Shown here: one piece after another, positions 1 to 9,006 of the stretch
Position numbering within the stretch: position 1 is the stretch's first letter
Layout: every line of letters begins with the position of its first letter
Origin: Oscillospiraceae bacterium
Lineage (GTDB): Bacteria; Bacillota_A; Clostridia; Oscillospirales; Oscillospiraceae
Reading direction: 5' to 3'
DNA: 64,000 nucleotides
Assembly: GCA_017470325.1 (NCBI GenBank)
Contig: JAFUES010000035.1
Location: 144,856-208,855, forward strand
Made by a program: the position numbers and the translations under genes
Notes under the pieces: generated by a model
Databases searched by the model: none
The model's input: the letters and a program-made list of their open reading frames with translations, nothing else
Told to the model about the DNA's origin: nothing

Positions 1-222
1 ACGGAGTACCTTGCTCTGAAAGCCCTTGAGCGGCTTAACGAGAAGTACGCTGTGTGGTTCGGCGGTACGGAGAACAATGACGGTACTGCTACTCCGACTG
101 GTACGGAAGGTAAGTTCTCCTTTGAGGGACAGCTTTCTGTTCGTGTCACTGGCGGTGGCGTGAATGAGGTTCGTGGTATGGGTATCACGATTGCCCCGTC
201 TACCGTCATTACGGAGGAATAA
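1..222 (+). CDS. Phage tail protein, C-terminal fragment
   Basis: The reading frame is open from the first base and ends at TAA 220-222, giving 73 residues of a protein that begins outside the window. The fragment is rich in Gly, Thr and Val and ends in short beta-type stretches. It sits directly before the tail-assembly chaperones and the tape measure gene, which is the usual place of the major tail (tube) protein in siphoviruses. The assignment rests on position, not on a recognised motif. Confidence 0.6.
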   Translation, partial: TEYLALKALERLNEKYAVWFGGTENNDGTATPTGTEGKFSFEGQLSVRVTGGGVNEVRGMGITIAPSTVITEE

Positions 223-267
223 GCGGGTTAAGCCTACCGCAATTTCAAGAATTGGAGGAAGTAAGCA

Positions 268-597
268 ATGGCTAAACAGATTATTTTCACTTACGAAGGT
301 AAGGAATACACGCTTGAGTACACGAAGCGTACTATCAAGCAGATGGAGGATGAAGGGTTTGTCGCAAGAAACATTGATGACCGTCCTATGACCCTTCTTC
401 CTGCCCTGTTCGCAGGTGCTTTCAAGGCACATCATAGGTTTGTGAAGCAGGAAGTGATTGACGAGATTTATGCGAATATGCCGCATAAAGACCAACTCAT
501 TGAGAAACTTGCTGAAATGTACAACGAACCGATTATGGCACTGATGGATGAACCGGAGGACAGCGCAAAAAACGTGGACTGGATGACGAGTTGGTAA
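268..597 (+). CDS. Phage tail assembly chaperone (gpG-like)
   Basis: A 109-residue protein starting at ATG 268 behind a GGAGG-type ribosome binding site. Small acidic-to-neutral proteins in this slot, between the tail tube protein and the tape measure protein, are tail assembly chaperones equivalent to lambda gpG. They bind the tape measure protein and recruit tube subunits. The strongest support is the next reading frame: it overlaps in the -1 frame and a canonical slippery heptamer lies near the 3' end at 567-573. The gene itself was assigned by position and architecture; I do not recognise a specific domain. Confidence 0.7.
   Translation: MAKQIIFTYEGKEYTLEYTKRTIKQMEDEGFVARNIDDRPMTLLPALFAGAFKAHHRFVKQEVIDEIYANMPHKDQLIEKLAEMYNEPIMALMDEPEDSAKNVDWMTSW
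567..573 (+). promoter_or_regulatory. Programmed -1 ribosomal frameshift site A_AAA_AAC
   Basis: The heptamer AAAAAAC lies exactly in the X_XXY_YYZ register of the upstream chaperone frame (GCA AAA AAC). After slipping back one base, decoding continues at 573 in a frame that stays open to 1061. The -1 frame is closed by a TGA at 549-551, so the shift must occur downstream of that point, as it would here. Tail assembly chaperone genes of long-tailed phages commonly use this mechanism. No downstream pseudoknot was worked out. Confidence 0.75.
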
Positions 598-1061
598 CGG
601 ACACGTCATCGACTACTGGGGGCGGCGGCAAAAGCCGTCCGTCCCCTCCTTTACGTTACGGGGAAAAGTTTGAAGAACTCTGCGGTTACTACATGAGTCT
701 GGGTATGTCCTATCAAGATTACTGGGATGGGGACAACCTCATGCCGAAGTTTTACAGACAGAAGTATGAGTATGACAAGGAACGCAGGAACTACGAACTT
801 TGGTTGCAGGGGGCTTACCTGTATGAAGCTGTCCTTGACGCTTCTCCCGCATTGAACCCGTTGAGCAAGAAGAACAAGCCGTTTCCGTATCGGTCTACTC
901 CTATCCCTATCACAGAGGGTGAGAGTAAGTACAAGAAGGAAATGGAGAAGAAAAAGAAACTTGAGAACGGTAAACAGGCTATGCGGGCTATGATGGCAAA
1001 CTTCAACCGACAATTTCAAGAAAAACAAAAGAAAGGAGGGGAAGTAGACGATGGCAGTTGA
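573..1061 (+). CDS. Tail assembly chaperone C-terminal extension (gpT-like, made by -1 frameshift)
   Basis: This frame lies -1 to the preceding chaperone and continues for about 162 codons after the slippery site, which would give a fusion of roughly 264 residues. The only local independent start is a TTG at 591 without a convincing ribosome binding site, so translation by frameshifting is more likely than separate initiation. The extension has a Gly/Pro-rich linker, aromatic-rich helices and a very basic Lys-rich C-terminus. Its last 11 bases overlap the tape measure start. In the family, the longer G-T form binds the tape measure protein while the short form is in excess. Confidence 0.65.
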   Translation, partial: RGLDDELVTDTSSTTGGGGKSRPSPPLRYGEKFEELCGYYMSLGMSYQDYWDGDNLMPKFYRQKYEYDKERRNYELWLQGAYLYEAVLDASPALNPLSKKNKPFPYRSTPIPITEGESKYKKEMEKKKKLENGKQAMRAMMANFNRQFQEKQKKGGEVDDGS

Positions 1062-4000
1062 TATGGAAGGTCTTGAATTTCAAATTCAAGCCAACTCTGA
1101 CGGTGCAGTAAAAAGTGTAGACGCTTTGACAAATAGCCTTGGTAGGCTGAAAAACGCCACAAAAGGCTTGCAGGGTTTGTCCAATGCTTCTGACAAACTG
1201 GGAAAGTTAAATCAAGCCCTTGCCGGGTTCCACACTGACGCACTGGAAAAACTGGGTAATGCTTTGTCCGCTATGAATGGTGCGAAGATTTCTTCCACTA
1301 TCCCAAAGCGGATAGCTGAAATTGCTACGGCAAGCAAGTCTCTGTCTGATGACGATGTTGACCGCCTTGAGAGAATGGCAAATGCGATTTCTTCTATTGG
1401 TGCTGCGGGTAATGTTAAATTACCTAACCTGCAAACGCCTAACGTGACCGGGAACCCGGCTGACGCTGCGGCGCAGGGAGCGCAGGACAGCGGTATTGGA
1501 CAGGCGGCAAGCGAAACACAGCAGTTGAGTGACGCATTATCCCAGGCTACGGGACGTAGCAATATCCTCAAGTCTGTCTTGAGTGGTATCGGCGGTGTGT
1601 TCAGTAAGGGGTTCCATACTGGCGTAGGTGTTTTGAAGAAACTTGGTTCTGGACTGTCTACTGTAGCGTCCGGGGCAAAGAAAGCCTACAACGCCATGAT
1701 GTACATTCCTCATGCCGTTACTTCCAAACTGATAGGAAGTATCAAGCAGGCTACTTCCAGTCTGGGAGGGTTATTCGGTCATCTAAAGCGTATTGCCATG
1801 TATCGGGCTATCCGTGCGGCTATTGCCGCTTTTACGCAGGGGTTAAAGGAAGGTATCAATAACCTTTACAACTACAGCGCACTCATGGATGGTCAATTCG
1901 CAGGCAGTATGGACAGACTGGCTACAAGCGCACAGTATCTTAAAAACTCTCTGGGTGCTATGGCTGCGCCCATAATCAACGCACTTGCCCCGGCAATCGA
2001 CTTCCTCATTGATAAGATTGCTGCCCTTCTGAACATGATAAATATGCTTATCTCCCGGCTGACGGGCAAAAGCACATTTACCGCTGCGAAGAAGGTAGCT
2101 GCTGCCTATGGCGGTGCGGCTGACGCTGCGGCAGGTTCCGCAAAGAAAGCCATTGACAAAATCAAGTCCTACACCGTGGGTATTGATGAACTCAATATCA
2201 TCCAGGACAACCCCGACAACGGTTCTGGTGGCGGTGGCGGCGGGGGTGGTGGAACTGACTACGGTTCCATGTTTGAGGAACTCCCGATTGATAAGAATAT
2301 CAGTGATTTTGCGGACAAGCTGAAAGAAGCCTTTGACAATGCTGACTGGAAAACTCTTGGCACTCTCCTTGGCGAGAAGGTCAATGAGATTGTGGATAGC
2401 ATTGACTGGGGCGGTATTGGACACAAGGTAGGCTTTGCGCTGAACGGTGCTATTCAGACTGCGTACTGGTTCCTTGATACGGTGAATTTCACCAACATAG
2501 GTAGCCGTATTGCAGAGTTCCTTAACGGGGCATTGGAAGAAATTGATTTCAGTTACATAGGCAGACTTCTGGTAAAGAAGATGACTGTTATATGGGACAT
2601 GATAATCGGGTTCTTCACAACGCTTGACTGGGGACTGGTAGCACAGAAAATCAGTGAGTTTGTCAAGGGTATCTTTGACGAGTTCACGAAGTGGCTGAAT
2701 AGCCATGACTGGGCTGAACTTGGTTCCCTTCTGTGGGAGAAGATAAAGGACTTTGTTTCCAATATCGACTACGCAGGTATCGCAACCAGTTTCTTCACCT
2801 TCCTGGGAACTGCCATAAGGTCTGCTGCCCTGTTTATCGGAAACTTCATTGGTGGCATTGCACAAGACATAGCCAACTGGTGGAATGAGGATATTAAGGG
2901 TGCGGATTTCGGAGAAACCGTAAGCAACCTCTGGAACGCTTTTAAGAAAGCCCTGGGGAATATCGGTAAATGGGTATGGAACAACATTATTGACCCGTTC
3001 ATGTCTGCCCTTCTGGGTGAGAAATGGGACGATGTGAAAGAAGTTGGTTCCAATATCTGGGGCAAGGTCAAAGAAGGTTGGGACGCTGTTTGCAAACTGG
3101 CAGGCAACATAGGACAGTTTTTTGTGAACGTCAAGAATGACGCTGCAACGTGGTGGGCTAACACTAAACAGTGGTGGGCTAACAAGGTTGGTAAGGTACA
3201 AGAGTTCTGGACGGGAGTGAAAAACTCCGCTACTGACTGGTGGAACAACGTCAAGTCCTGGTGGAGCGGCAAGGTTGGCAAGGTGAAGGAATTTACCACT
3301 GCCGTAACCAATCAAGCGTCTACATGGTGGGCTAACACAAAAACGTGGTGGAGCCAAAAGGTAGGTAAAGTTAAAGAGTTCTGGACTTGGGTAACCAACC
3401 AGGCAGGGTCTTGGTGGTCTGACGTGAAGTCCTGGTGGTCTGGCAAAGTAGGCAAGGTCAAAGAGTTCTGGACGTGGGTGACCAATCAATCCGCTTCCTG
3501 GTGGAGTGATGTAAAAACCTGGTGGTCTGGCAAGGTTGGCAAGGTTAAGGAATTTTGGACTTGGGTTACCAACCAGTCTGCTTCCTGGTGGTCTGATGTA
3601 AAGACGTGGTGGAGTGGCAAGGTTGGTAAAGTCAAGGAGTTCTGGACTTGGGTAACTAATCAAAGCGCACAGTGGTGGTCTGATGTAAAGACCTGGTGGA
3701 GCGGTAAGGTTGGACAGGTTCAGAAATTCACTACCGATGTCAAGAATGAAGCGTCCACCTGGTGGTCTAACTGTAAGTCCTATTGGTCTGGCGTAGTTGG
3801 CATGGTTCAGAAGTTCACTACAGCAGTGGTGAATGACAGTGCTACTTGGTGGAGCAACGTCAAAACCTGGTGGTCTGGCAAGGTAGGAGCCGTGCAGTCT
3901 TTCACAGTAGGTGTGGTCAACTCCGCAAGTCAGTGGTGGTCTGATGTAAAGACCTGGTGGAGCAATGCTGTAGGCACTCTCTGGACTACGCTTGGTATCA

Positions 4001-4446
4001 AGCTGCCGCACGTTACTGTAAGTTGGTACAAAGACCCGATTTTCGGTAAAGTTGACCTCCCGTCCTTCTCTGTAGAGTGGTATGCACAGGGTGGTATTCT
4101 GGACGGCGCACAACTCTTTGGAATGTTAGGTAATAACTTCCTGGGTGGCGGCGAAGCAGGAGCCGAAGCGGTACTGCCGCTTGAGCGGCATACAGAGTGG
4201 ATGGACACCATTGCCGAAAAGGTAAAGGACATTCTGCCGGGTGACAGTGGTGACGGCGAAACCTCTGGTGTACGAAGGGTCATTGAACATCTTGAAGCCC
4301 TGGAAAGCAGTATTGACCGTATGGCTGCTGACATGAAGCGGCAGGCTGACAAGTCTGAAAAGACTACGGTACAGATAGGTAACAAGACCGTGCGTGACGC
4401 TGTGGTGACACAGGAAAAGGCTGACGGTTACAGGTTCACGAAGTAA
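1051..4446 (+). CDS. Phage tail tape measure protein
   Basis: A 1131-residue protein, the longest in the phage segment, starting at ATG 1051 behind AAAGGAGG. The N-terminal part is helical with regularly spaced Leu and Ala. Hydrophobic segments follow around residues 240-340, and a poly-Gly linker lies near residue 392. A Trp-rich tandem repeat fills about residues 701-978. The C-terminal part contains a Gly-rich hydrophobic patch followed by a coiled-coil-like stretch. Tape measure proteins set tail length and are ejected ahead of the DNA. Length, helical repeats and position after the chaperones make the call secure. No peptidase or lysozyme domain was seen inside it. Confidence 0.92.
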   Translation: MAVDMEGLEFQIQANSDGAVKSVDALTNSLGRLKNATKGLQGLSNASDKLGKLNQALAGFHTDALEKLGNALSAMNGAKISSTIPKRIAEIATASKSLSDDDVDRLERMANAISSIGAAGNVKLPNLQTPNVTGNPADAAAQGAQDSGIGQAASETQQLSDALSQATGRSNILKSVLSGIGGVFSKGFHTGVGVLKKLGSGLSTVASGAKKAYNAMMYIPHAVTSKLIGSIKQATSSLGGLFGHLKRIAMYRAIRAAIAAFTQGLKEGINNLYNYSALMDGQFAGSMDRLATSAQYLKNSLGAMAAPIINALAPAIDFLIDKIAALLNMINMLISRLTGKSTFTAAKKVAAAYGGAADAAAGSAKKAIDKIKSYTVGIDELNIIQDNPDNGSGGGGGGGGGTDYGSMFEELPIDKNISDFADKLKEAFDNADWKTLGTLLGEKVNEIVDSIDWGGIGHKVGFALNGAIQTAYWFLDTVNFTNIGSRIAEFLNGALEEIDFSYIGRLLVKKMTVIWDMIIGFFTTLDWGLVAQKISEFVKGIFDEFTKWLNSHDWAELGSLLWEKIKDFVSNIDYAGIATSFFTFLGTAIRSAALFIGNFIGGIAQDIANWWNEDIKGADFGETVSNLWNAFKKALGNIGKWVWNNIIDPFMSALLGEKWDDVKEVGSNIWGKVKEGWDAVCKLAGNIGQFFVNVKNDAATWWANTKQWWANKVGKVQEFWTGVKNSATDWWNNVKSWWSGKVGKVKEFTTAVTNQASTWWANTKTWWSQKVGKVKEFWTWVTNQAGSWWSDVKSWWSGKVGKVKEFWTWVTNQSASWWSDVKTWWSGKVGKVKEFWTWVTNQSASWWSDVKTWWSGKVGKVKEFWTWVTNQSAQWWSDVKTWWSGKVGQVQKFTTDVKNEASTWWSNCKSYWSGVVGMVQKFTTAVVNDSATWWSNVKTWWSGKVGAVQSFTVGVVNSASQWWSDVKTWWSNAVGTLWTTLGIKLPHVTVSWYKDPIFGKVDLPSFSVEWYAQGGILDGAQLFGMLGNNFLGGGEAGAEAVLPLERHTEWMDTIAEKVKDILPGDSGDGETSGVRRVIEHLEALESSIDRMAADMKRQADKSEKTTVQIGNKTVRDAVVTQEKADGYRFTK
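3151..3984 (+). repeat. Tandem 87-bp repeats (29 residues) in the tape measure gene
   Basis: Nine complete units of 87 bp start at 3151 and a partial tenth begins at 3934. Each unit reads WW..(V/T)K.WW, then (S/A).KVGKV.(E/K)F, then a variable segment ending before the next WW. The central units (about 3412-3760) are nearly identical at protein level but vary at synonymous positions. Tape measure proteins often show periodic aromatic residues, but a 29-residue unit with two WW pairs is a strong version. Confidence 0.9.
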
Positions 4447-4461
4447 AGGAGGGACGGAACA

Positions 4462-4833
4462 ATGGCATATCTGAAAATCAACGGTTATGAGTGTCCGTCC
4501 CCCAAACGTGGGCTTGAACCCATAGTCACTACCATAGTTGACGCAGGACGTGACGCAAACGGTACAGTGGTTGGACAGCGCATTGGACGTGACCAATACA
4601 AGCTGAATAACCTTGAATGGTCTTGGCTGACGGCGGCGCAGTGGAGCCAGATATTGAGACTCTTAAGCAACTTCTTTGTCTACGTCACCTTCCCAGACCC
4701 GGTAACCAATTCTCCTATCACCATTAAGATGTACCCCGGTGACAGGACGGCAGAACCTTATTACGTGGATGATGACGGGAATCCGACACATTACCGTAAC
4801 TGCCGTGTGAACTTGATTGACGTAGGGGAGTGA
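4462..4833 (+). CDS. Small phage tail protein, unknown
   Basis: A 123-residue protein with an AAAGGAGG ribosome binding site and ATG 4462, 15 bases after the tape measure stop. It has a beta-rich look with regularly placed aromatics and a conserved-looking PDPVTNSP turn. Its place between the tape measure protein and the large tail/baseplate protein is where distal tail or tail-completion proteins are found. I do not recognise a specific family, so only a structural tail role is inferred. Confidence 0.6.
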   Translation: MAYLKINGYECPSPKRGLEPIVTTIVDAGRDANGTVVGQRIGRDQYKLNNLEWSWLTAAQWSQILRLLSNFFVYVTFPDPVTNSPITIKMYPGDRTAEPYYVDDDGNPTHYRNCRVNLIDVGE

Positions 4834-4837
4834 TTTT

Positions 4838-7060
4838 ATGCAGAAGGTATCTAAAGAGTATAAAGCAAGCATGAAAGACTCCCTCCGGGAGAGAGCATAC
4901 ATAATGCTCTCTTTCGGGTTGGTCAATCAAGAGATACAGGCAAAGGCAAGCATTGAGGGCGGTTCCTACGCCTACTACTCCAACAAGAGCAATCTGTTTG
5001 GGAAGATGAATGATGATACAGTTTATGCCACACTGGAACAGGATTTCACGAAGGTAGACGGGTCTATGTTCTTTCTTCCCCGCAGGAACGCTTCTGACGC
5101 TTACTACAATACAGGTCTGGTGAGTCAGAACCTTTTGTCCGCAGGGCGGTTTTCGTTGACTATCAACTTCAACACCCTGCCTACTGACTTCCGGGGTATC
5201 ACAATTAACTTTGGTGAGAACTACCCCGTAGACTTTGACATAGCAAGTGACCAGGGGCAAGTAGTGGAGTTCAGAGACAATGACCTTGCCGAATTTACTA
5301 CGGAGGAAGTTTTCTACAACGCAAAGAAGCTGACGCTGACGTTCTACACCATGAAGAACCCCCAAAGCAGGCTGCGTATCTACTCTATCCGCTTTGGCTA
5401 CGGTCTGGTTTACTACAATGACAGTGTTATGGCTTCCTCCCTGGAAAGCTACGTATCTCCTATAGGAGCAGACATACCGCAGATTGATTTCACGGTGACG
5501 CTGAAAAACTATGATAAGTATTTCAACGTGGACAACCCCAGGTCTGCTATCAACTTCCTTGAGACTGGACAGGAAATGGATATTTACTACGGGTATCAGT
5601 TACCAGAGTCCGGGGAAATTGAGTGGATAAGGGGTAACCACCTTCTCTGTTCCGAATGGGAGTCTGATGACTATACCGCTACAATCCGTTGTCAAGATGT
5701 TTTCCGCAACATGGACACGGAATACTACCGGGGAATGTATCTCCCGGCAGGCAGGTCTTACTATGACCTGGCGGTTGAAATACTGCGGGACGCAGGTGTG
5801 AGTGAATACTATATTGACCCCCGCTTGAAGTCCCTGTACACGAAGAACCCCCTCCCACGGGTGCAGCACAAGGAAGCCTTGCAGATTATAGCCAACGCTT
5901 GCCGCTGTGTGCTTCTGCAATCCCGTACCGGGGTAATTCAGATTAAGTCCAACTTCAACCCGCCTGCTTCCATAAGCAGTAATGGTGAAGCCCCGTATTC
6001 CAACGTGGCAAACGCTATGAACAGTGGGACGAAGGACGAGTACGGTTCCTTTGCTACGAACTATACGGTTGTGGACAGTGGTATGCACTTCTTACCCAGA
6101 AGCACGGCGGGCAAGACCTTCAACACGGGCTTTGTCTCTGCGGCACAGTCTGACGCAAACGGAAAGTTCGCAACCAACCCGGTACTGACCGTGGTACAGG
6201 AAGCAATCTGTATGTACTACGGTATCAAACTTGAGTTCGGTCATGCCCTTCCCTCCGGGATTGTGGTGAGAACCTACAACACAGGCGCATTGGTGGATGA
6301 ATATGAGGTTGAGGATGAGATAACAAAGAACATGGTTATCCTCCATGACTTTGATGACTTTGACACCATGCAGATTGAGTTTACCGGGACGCAGGAGCCG
6401 TACAACAGAATTGTTCTGAACTACTTTGCCTTTGGCGAAGTCACGAACTTCACGATGGAGAAGTGCGACATGACTTCTTCTCCGACTGCGATTAAGCAGG
6501 AGGTTGTCAAAGAGGTTGTGGTTCCCTGCTACGGTTACCAGACAGGTAATTCAGAGGAATGTCTTATCAGTGAAGAAGTGGAAGTTACCAGTGGGGACGT
6601 TATGACATTCTACATGGGTGCTGCGTCCTATGGGTACAGAACAACTTTGGACGCTGTAGCAACGGGTGTGACTATCGTAGCGTGGGGCAATTATTACATT
6701 ACGGTGCGGTTCACCCAGACAGGAACTTTCCAGTTTGAAACCTGGGGCTATCGCTACAGGATAGTGGAGAGACTTGCTACGGTCAAACTCCGTGAGAGGG
6801 GCAAGACCGTGAAGTGGGAAAACCCGCTTATGTCTGATATGACGATGGCACAAGACCTGGCACAGTGGATAGCGGACTACTACTCCGCAGGCATTGAGTA
6901 TGAGTACACCACAAGGGGTAACCCGGAGATTGATGTGAATGACATTGTGTACCAGGAAAATGAGTTCCGTGACAACATGAAGGTGACGATTTACCGGGCA
7001 ACGCTCAACTTCAACCAGTCTTTTTCTGGGAAAATTACAGCCCGGAGAGTGGAGGGTTGA
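4838..7060 (+). CDS. Large phage tail / baseplate structural protein
   Basis: A 740-residue protein starting at ATG 4838 behind GGGGAG and following the previous gene by 4 bases. It is rich in Tyr, Asn and Asp with alternating beta-strand patterns. Two internal segments (near residues 60-110 and 395-440) resemble each other around FLPR and NTGFVS, which suggests duplicated beta-domains. Position and size fit the tail hub or minor structural protein of Firmicutes siphophages. No peptidase or glycosidase motif was seen. The exact role (hub, tail-associated or baseplate) cannot be set from sequence alone. Confidence 0.65.
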   Translation: MQKVSKEYKASMKDSLRERAYIMLSFGLVNQEIQAKASIEGGSYAYYSNKSNLFGKMNDDTVYATLEQDFTKVDGSMFFLPRRNASDAYYNTGLVSQNLLSAGRFSLTINFNTLPTDFRGITINFGENYPVDFDIASDQGQVVEFRDNDLAEFTTEEVFYNAKKLTLTFYTMKNPQSRLRIYSIRFGYGLVYYNDSVMASSLESYVSPIGADIPQIDFTVTLKNYDKYFNVDNPRSAINFLETGQEMDIYYGYQLPESGEIEWIRGNHLLCSEWESDDYTATIRCQDVFRNMDTEYYRGMYLPAGRSYYDLAVEILRDAGVSEYYIDPRLKSLYTKNPLPRVQHKEALQIIANACRCVLLQSRTGVIQIKSNFNPPASISSNGEAPYSNVANAMNSGTKDEYGSFATNYTVVDSGMHFLPRSTAGKTFNTGFVSAAQSDANGKFATNPVLTVVQEAICMYYGIKLEFGHALPSGIVVRTYNTGALVDEYEVEDEITKNMVILHDFDDFDTMQIEFTGTQEPYNRIVLNYFAFGEVTNFTMEKCDMTSSPTAIKQEVVKEVVVPCYGYQTGNSEECLISEEVEVTSGDVMTFYMGAASYGYRTTLDAVATGVTIVAWGNYYITVRFTQTGTFQFETWGYRYRIVERLATVKLRERGKTVKWENPLMSDMTMAQDLAQWIADYYSAGIEYEYTTRGNPEIDVNDIVYQENEFRDNMKVTIYRATLNFNQSFSGKITARRVEG

Positions 7061-7062
7061 TT

Positions 7063-7491
7063 ATGGCATGGGTAACACCTAAAACCGACTGGTACGGCGG
7101 TATAGACGCTGACGGGAACTACACGGGTGACAGGTTTAATGCTGCGGATTTCAACCGTATCAAGAACAACCTGCAATACCTCCGGGACTTGGCAATCAAA
7201 CTCTATGACGAGTTCAGCATTGTGTCCCTGGGGACTGACCGTACACCTGCTGATTATTTCTACGCTGACGAGATTAACCAGTTGGAAGAAAACTTGAACA
7301 CCATTAACTCCAACACTCTAAAGAGGTCTTACGGGTCTACCCCCTCTTATAACGATAACGGCAACACTATGGACTTCAATGAACTCAATCGTTTGGAGGG
7401 AGCAATCCTTGACCTGTATGACCGTCTTAATAATCAGAGTGAAGGAAGGAGGATGTTTACATGGAATTTCGGAATGAAAGGAGGGTTCTAA
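7063..7491 (+). CDS. Phage baseplate/tail accessory protein, unknown
   Basis: ATG 7063 is chosen because GGAGGG at 7051-7056 lies six bases upstream; an in-frame TTG at 7057 is too close to that site. The 142-residue product starts with a Trp-Asp-Gly-rich segment followed by two similar helical parts with NRI/NRLE motifs. It is immediately followed by the next tail gene with no gap. The pattern (short, repeated, just before fibre genes) suggests a tail-fibre attachment or baseplate piece. No family was recognised. Confidence 0.55.
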   Translation: MAWVTPKTDWYGGIDADGNYTGDRFNAADFNRIKNNLQYLRDLAIKLYDEFSIVSLGTDRTPADYFYADEINQLEENLNTINSNTLKRSYGSTPSYNDNGNTMDFNELNRLEGAILDLYDRLNNQSEGRRMFTWNFGMKGGF

Positions 7492-8118
7492 ATGGCTTGG
7501 GAACTGTTACCAGTTGACTACACAGACGCAGTATGGAGTGGTCTAAAAAGGTACAACGAGATTACCAATGAGGACGGTACTGTTTCGTTCCAGGACGTGA
7601 CCCAGTACAGTCAGAGAGAAAAATCTTTCTTTGGCGCACGGGACGCTAACCGCATGAACGAAGCCCTCAACACCATTATGAACATGGTGAACAACGGTAC
7701 AGACCTGTATCAAGCGTTCCAGAACTACTTTGCTGCACAGAAGGTCTTGTTTCAGCAGACGGTGGATGAAACTGAAAGCGGCTTTGACCAGTATGTGGAG
7801 CAGTTGGAACAGGACGGTGACGCTGCGATTGCCGCCATTAAGACTGACTACCGGGCAGAGATTACCCAGTATGAGTCTCAACAGGAACAGGTATTCAATG
7901 CGTGGTTTGAAGCAGTCCGTGGCAAGCTGAACCAGGACGCTGCGGGGGAACTGCTGAACTACTGTGAAGCCCTGGACGCACGTTTGGCTGAACTGGAAGG
8001 TATGGTCTACAGCAATCAGTATGTAGCCATGATTGCGGACGAAGCGGAGGAAGAAGGAGTCCTGGTTGATGATGACGGCTACGCTATTCTTGGAGAATGG
8101 ATTTATAAGGAGGTATAA
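7492..8118 (+). CDS. Coiled-coil tail protein, possible fibre stalk or adaptor
   Basis: A 208-residue protein starting at ATG 7492, directly abutting the preceding gene, with AAAGGAGG in the end of that gene. The N-terminal third shares the look of the upstream protein (Trp-Asp-Tyr start, then NRMNEALN). The middle is a long acidic, Gln/Glu-rich helix likely to form a trimeric coiled coil. Its position just before the DGR target gene suggests it links that receptor-binding protein to the baseplate. That role is inferred. Confidence 0.55.
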   Translation: MAWELLPVDYTDAVWSGLKRYNEITNEDGTVSFQDVTQYSQREKSFFGARDANRMNEALNTIMNMVNNGTDLYQAFQNYFAAQKVLFQQTVDETESGFDQYVEQLEQDGDAAIAAIKTDYRAEITQYESQQEQVFNAWFEAVRGKLNQDAAGELLNYCEALDARLAELEGMVYSNQYVAMIADEAEEEGVLVDDDGYAILGEWIYKEV

Positions 8119-8121
8119 ACA

Positions 8122-8997
8122 ATGTTGAGTAGAAAATTCTCTGACTATCTGGAAACGCTTACCTGTGAAGATACAGGTATGCTCCTGTACCATGACGGGA
8201 ACGGAGTGAAGCGCATTTCTATTGAAACTCTCAAGAGTGACCTGCGGGCAACGGAAGCCGCCCTGGATAAAATTCTGACGGCAATTTCCTTCCCCGGTGC
8301 GGGAGCGCACAACGGTATCTACCGTGGCAAGAACCTGGGTACGTCCGTAACTGCTGAACAGTGGGCGGCTATCAATGCGGGTACTTTTGATGACCTGTAC
8401 ATTGGTGACTACTGGGTGATTAACGGTGTGAACTGGCGCATTGCTGCGTTTGATTACTACCTTAACACGGGTGACACCAACTGCACCACTCACCATGTGG
8501 TCATTGTCCCGGACACCTGCCTGGGTGAGAACAAGCAGATGAACACCAGTAATGTGACCACTGACGGCTACACTGGTTCTGCCATGTACAAGACCAACCT
8601 TGCTGACGCAAAGACCATTATCAACAATGCGTTTGGGTCTGGACATATTCTGAACCATAGGCAGTATCTTACTACCACGGTTGCGAATGGTAGACCGTCT
8701 GCGGGTTCCTGGTTTGACAGCACTGTGGAACTGATGAATGAGCAGAATGTGTATGGCGGTAAGTTCTTTGCGCCTACTTCTGACGGTTCTACCGTGCCTG
8801 CACTGTACACCATTGATAAGAGTCAGTTCCCGTTGTTCGCACTGGAACCGTCCCGTATCACGAACAGGGCTACTTACTGGTTAAGGGACGTAGTGTCCGC
8901 TGCCAATTTCGCCGGCGTCAATGGCCACGGTAATGCGGGCTACGACAGCGCTTCTGCCTCTCGTGGGGTGCGTCCCGCTTTCTCTATTAAATCCTAA
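8122..8997 (+). CDS. DGR target: diversified phage receptor-binding tail protein
   Basis: A 291-residue protein with a clear AAGGAGG site before ATG 8122. Residues 1-60 are helical and may tie it to the tail. The C-terminal part from about residue 90 is Gly/Asn/Tyr-rich and ends in YWLRD...GVRPAF, the ending seen in C-type-lectin-like DGR targets and related domains. Residues 258-287 are encoded by the variable repeat. Nine residues (265, 268, 269, 273, 275, 276, 279, 281, 286) differ from the template-encoded version. By analogy with Bordetella phage Mtd, this protein should bind host surface receptors, and diversification would change host range. Confidence 0.88.
   Translation: MLSRKFSDYLETLTCEDTGMLLYHDGNGVKRISIETLKSDLRATEAALDKILTAISFPGAGAHNGIYRGKNLGTSVTAEQWAAINAGTFDDLYIGDYWVINGVNWRIAAFDYYLNTGDTNCTTHHVVIVPDTCLGENKQMNTSNVTTDGYTGSAMYKTNLADAKTIINNAFGSGHILNHRQYLTTTVANGRPSAGSWFDSTVELMNEQNVYGGKFFAPTSDGSTVPALYTIDKSQFPLFALEPSRITNRATYWLRDVVSAANFAGVNGHGNAGYDSASASRGVRPAFSIKS
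8895..8982 (+). repeat. DGR variable repeat (VR)
   Basis: This 88-bp segment at the 3' end of the target gene aligns without gaps to 9574-9661. There are 14 mismatches, all at template adenines: ten read G here and four read C. The other 74 positions are identical, including 10 template adenines that are unchanged. The A-free block GGGGTGCGTCCCG near its 3' end is in the place of the initiation-of-mutagenic-homing sequence. Confidence 0.95.
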
Positions 8998-9006
8998 ATC
9001 TTAAAT

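Noticed and set aside
591..1061. Independent gene starting at TTG 591
   Set aside because: Poor start signal; the in-register slippery heptamer and open -1 frame make a frameshift product more likely.
3151..3984. Regular 87-bp repeats considered as a CRISPR array
   Set aside because: The repeats are coding, without unique spacers, and in frame in the tape measure gene.
1843..4113. A 756-codon open frame on the minus strand opposite the tape measure gene
   Set aside because: It has no ribosome binding site, its composition mirrors the Trp-rich repeats (TGG read as CCA), and the plus-strand frame has clear family features.
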